From contig CAJKWK010000039.1 of assembly GCA_905203555.1 (NCBI GenBank), forward strand, positions 1-26,226: a stretch of DNA of 26,226 bases. Reading direction: 5' to 3'. Below, piece after piece: positions 24,562 through 26,226 of this stretch. The notes beneath the pieces are model-generated. The model was not told the DNA's origin. It made no database searches and saw only the letters and a program-made list of their open reading frames with translations. Position 1 is the stretch's first letter. Every line of letters begins with the position of its first letter. The translations under genes were made by a program, and so were the position numbers. The DNA comes from an uncultured Lachnospiraceae bacterium (GTDB lineage: Bacteria; Bacillota; Clostridia; Lachnospirales; Lachnospiraceae).

Positions 24562-25959
24562 TTATTTATCTTTTCCTTCTGTGGCAAAGTACGCTTTGGT
24601 TAGTTTTACAACAGTTACGGATAACAGGAATACGGCAATTAAGTTTGGAATCGCCATGAGTCCGTTAAATGTTTCTGCAATGCCCCAGAGCAATCCGAGA
24701 TCGGCAGTTGCACCTAAAATGGCTACCAGTGAATAAACAATCATAAAAGGTTTGATTACTTTCTCGTTGAACAGAAATTCAATACAACGTGCCCCATACA
24801 GTCCCCAGCCGATGATCGTGGAGAATGCGAAACAGCAAAGTGCTACTGCGGTGAAAATAGACACCCAGTTTCCGTATGTAGAAGTAAATCCCCGGATCGT
24901 CAGTTCGGCGCCTGCATCGATACCGTAATGAATCGGAATCCCGCTGCAGAGAATCACCAGTGCAGTCAATGTGCAAATGATGATCGTATCTGTGAATACT
25001 TCAAAAATTCCGAATAGTCCTTGTTTGACAGGTTTTTTTGTGTCCGCGCAGGCATGTGCGATAGAACCGGTACCGAGACCGGCCTCGTTGGAAAAGATTC
25101 CTCTTGCAACACCTTTTTGCATACTTAAAAAGATACTTCCTACAACTCCGCCGGTGACCGCCGCAGGGTTAAATGCGCCAGTGATAATAGAAGCGAAAAC
25201 TGCGGGAACCTGCTCGATGTTCAAAAATACAACACCAAGTGCAAGTATAATATAGAAGAGCGCCATAAAAGGAACAAGCCGTTCTGTAACATGGCCGATT
25301 CGTTTGACTCCGCCAAGTAAAATTAAACCAACCAGAGCTGCAATCAAAATACCCTGTACCAGATTGATTATGCTGATAGAAGATTCATTGATGATGTTAT
25401 AATTTAAAAGTGCAGAATTGATCGCGGTTGTGATGGTATTTACCTGTGTTGCATTGCCGGTGCCGAATACGGTTAGAACACCGAAGGCGGCAAAGGCATA
25501 AGCCAGCCAGTGCCAGTGTTTGCTTAAACCGTTTTTGATATAGTACATGGGTCCGCCGACTAAATCTCCATGTGCGTTTCGTTCGCGAAAATGAACGGCA
25601 AGTGTAACTTCTGCGAATTTGGTACACATTCCTAAAAAGGCAGAAACCCACATCCAGAAAACAGCTCCAGGGCCGCCGATGGCAATTGCTCCGGCGATAC
25701 CGGCGATATTACCGGTGCCGACGGTTGCGGCAAGCGCGGTACAGACTGCCTGGAAAGGAGTCATGGAACCATCAGATGCCTCACGTTTGCGGAAAATACG
25801 CCCGATGGTTGTTTTGATGGCGTAGGGGAACTTGCGTATCTGCAGAAAACCGGTGCGGAAAGTAAGTAACAGTCCGACTCCGAGTATACAAATCATAGCG
25901 GGAGCACCCCAGACAAAGTTGTTGACAACACGATTAATTGATTGAATTGTTTCTAACAT
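24562..25959 (-). CDS. AGCS-family sodium:alanine/glycine symporter (paralogue 2)
   Basis: Inner-membrane symporter, 465 residues, read on the minus strand. It carries the canonical AGCS signature ALAATVGTGNIAGIAGAIAI, then GGPGAVFWMW, FAEVTLAVHFRER, DLVGGPMYYIKNGL and GVARGIFSNEAGLGTGSIAH. About ten or eleven hydrophobic segments run through it, and the C-terminus is short and charged (YFATEGKDK). The start codon at 25957-25959 follows GAGAGG. It has the usual AATVGTGNI, unlike the AGCS gene at 19969, so these are diverged paralogues and not a recent duplication. Alanine or glycine uptake with sodium is the family function; its upstream region is unusually structured. Confidence 0.94.
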   Translation of the reverse strand: MLETIQSINRVVNNFVWGAPAMICILGVGLLLTFRTGFLQIRKFPYAIKTTIGRIFRKREASDGSMTPFQAVCTALAATVGTGNIAGIAGAIAIGGPGAVFWMWVSAFLGMCTKFAEVTLAVHFRERNAHGDLVGGPMYYIKNGLSKHWHWLAYAFAAFGVLTVFGTGNATQVNTITTAINSALLNYNIINESSISIINLVQGILIAALVGLILLGGVKRIGHVTERLVPFMALFYIILALGVVFLNIEQVPAVFASIITGAFNPAAVTGGVVGSIFLSMQKGVARGIFSNEAGLGTGSIAHACADTKKPVKQGLFGIFEVFTDTIIICTLTALVILCSGIPIHYGIDAGAELTIRGFTSTYGNWVSIFTAVALCCFAFSTIIGWGLYGARCIEFLFNEKVIKPFMIVYSLVAILGATADLGLLWGIAETFNGLMAIPNLIAVFLLSVTVVKLTKAYFATEGKDK

Positions 25960-25972
25960 ATAGAACCTCTCA

Positions 25973-26036
25973 TTTCACAAGTATTGTGTTATTGTACCAA
26001 GTCGCTAGCGCGACGGCTAACCCTAGGTACGTGAAA
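25973..26036. other. 64-bp nest of three inverted repeats upstream of the second AGCS gene
   Basis: TTTCAC (25973-25978) with GTGAAA (26031-26036), GTACC (25994-25998) with GGTAC (26026-26030), and GTCGC (26001-26005) with GCGAC (26010-26014) are nested and can form one branched-free stem with bulges. The innermost arm is GC-rich in an otherwise AT-rich region. It could be a leader RNA, an operator cluster or a mobile-element end; the sequence alone does not decide. Confidence 0.5.
25991..26020 (-). promoter_or_regulatory. Candidate minus-strand promoter of the second AGCS gene with a dyad in its spacer
   Basis: Read on the minus strand: TTAGCC (26020-26015), 18-base spacer, TACAAT (25996-25991), ending about 31 bases before the start codon. 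The spacer holds the dyad GTCGC-TAGC-GCGAC (26001-26014). A second dyad, CACAA-GTA-TTGTG (25976-25988), overlaps the expected transcription start. The -35 is poor, which would suit an activator- or repressor-controlled promoter. Confidence 0.4.
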
Positions 26037-26050
26037 CCTCTACTTTTTTC

Positions 26051-26131
26051 ATAAAAAGATAGCAGTTTTTGAATTTATGTTGTATTGTTAAGTTACCATC
26101 CCAAACAACCTCATAAACCGCCAACTGCTAT
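26051..26131 (-). terminator. Terminator-like inverted repeat with a long loop (minus strand)
   Basis: On the minus strand ATAGCAGTT (26131-26123) is repeated inverted as AACTGCTAT (26067-26059), followed directly by CTTTTTAT (26058-26051). The 55-base loop is long for a plain terminator. It may end a minus-strand transcript entering from the right edge, or be a regulated leader terminator. The rest, 26132-26226, shows no gene. Confidence 0.45.
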
Positions 26132-26226
26132 GATTAGTTTACCATGGATTTTTAATCTCAACAACTACATATCTTATTTTTTTATCCGTCCACCACCTCT
26201 TTTTGAAATGTAACAATACTACTTAT

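Noticed and set aside
26001..26014. Site-specific recombination or attachment site at the GC-rich palindrome
   Set aside because: No integrase gene, tRNA or direct repeat pair is visible in the window to support it.

Overview
The window looks like chromosomal DNA of a gut-type Lachnospiraceae (Clostridia) bacterium. This is inferred from the low-to-moderate GC content, AGGAGG-type ribosome sites, a sortase-anchored mucin/glycan-active enzyme, a FucO-type propanediol oxidoreductase, an anaerobic glpA/glpB/DUF1667 module, and a 3-alpha-hydroxysteroid-dehydrogenase-like SDR. No rRNA, tRNA, CRISPR array, phage gene or transposase gene was seen. The extreme right edge (about 25,970-26,226) carries dyad structures that could be a transporter leader or the fringe of a mobile element.

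Layout, left to right. (1) 1-106: C-terminal tail of an unidentified gene. (2) 327-4790: a 1487-aa secreted, cell-wall-anchored GH20 glycosidase with carbohydrate-binding modules, ended by a hairpin. (3) 5018-9511: a potassium block of trkH/ktrB-like channel, trkA/ktrA-like gating subunit, an unlisted 41-aa membrane microprotein, a truncated KdpD-like sensor kinase and a KdpE-like response regulator. It is preceded by tandem TTAA-type hexamers at an 11-bp period. (4) 9621-16161: a glycerol operon. A promoter and a terminator-like leader precede glpP (antiterminator), then glpK, glpF, an internal terminator/attenuator, glpA-like and glpB-like flavoproteins, a DUF1667 Fe-S-type protein, and a 62-aa Cys-containing tandem-repeat peptide before a strong terminator. 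(5) 16316-18590: MATE exporter plus Crp/Fnr-type regulator with its own promoter and terminator. (6) 18667-19765: an SDR gene broken near its 3' end by one extra base, then a small hypothetical gene. (7) 19807-21432: an AGCS sodium:amino-acid symporter with a promoter, a folded leader and a TTG start. (8) 21440-24435: fucO and a CoA-disulfide-reductase/rhodanese fusion. (9) 24502-25959: a second AGCS symporter on the minus strand, converging on a shared hairpin terminator.

How the genes may work together. GH20 would release N-acetylhexosamine units from host glycans. GlpF/K and the flavoproteins take up and oxidise glycerol. FucO disposes of lactaldehyde as 1,2-propanediol, as expected during fucose or rhamnose use. 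The CoADR-rhodanese handles low-molecular-weight thiols. The Trk/Kdp block keeps potassium balance without a KdpFABC pump in view.

The least explained items are the repeat peptide at the end of the glp operon, the 41-aa protein in the potassium operon, the single-base lesion in the SDR, and the structured leaders of the two AGCS genes. All assignments come from reading motifs by eye; no database search was possible.
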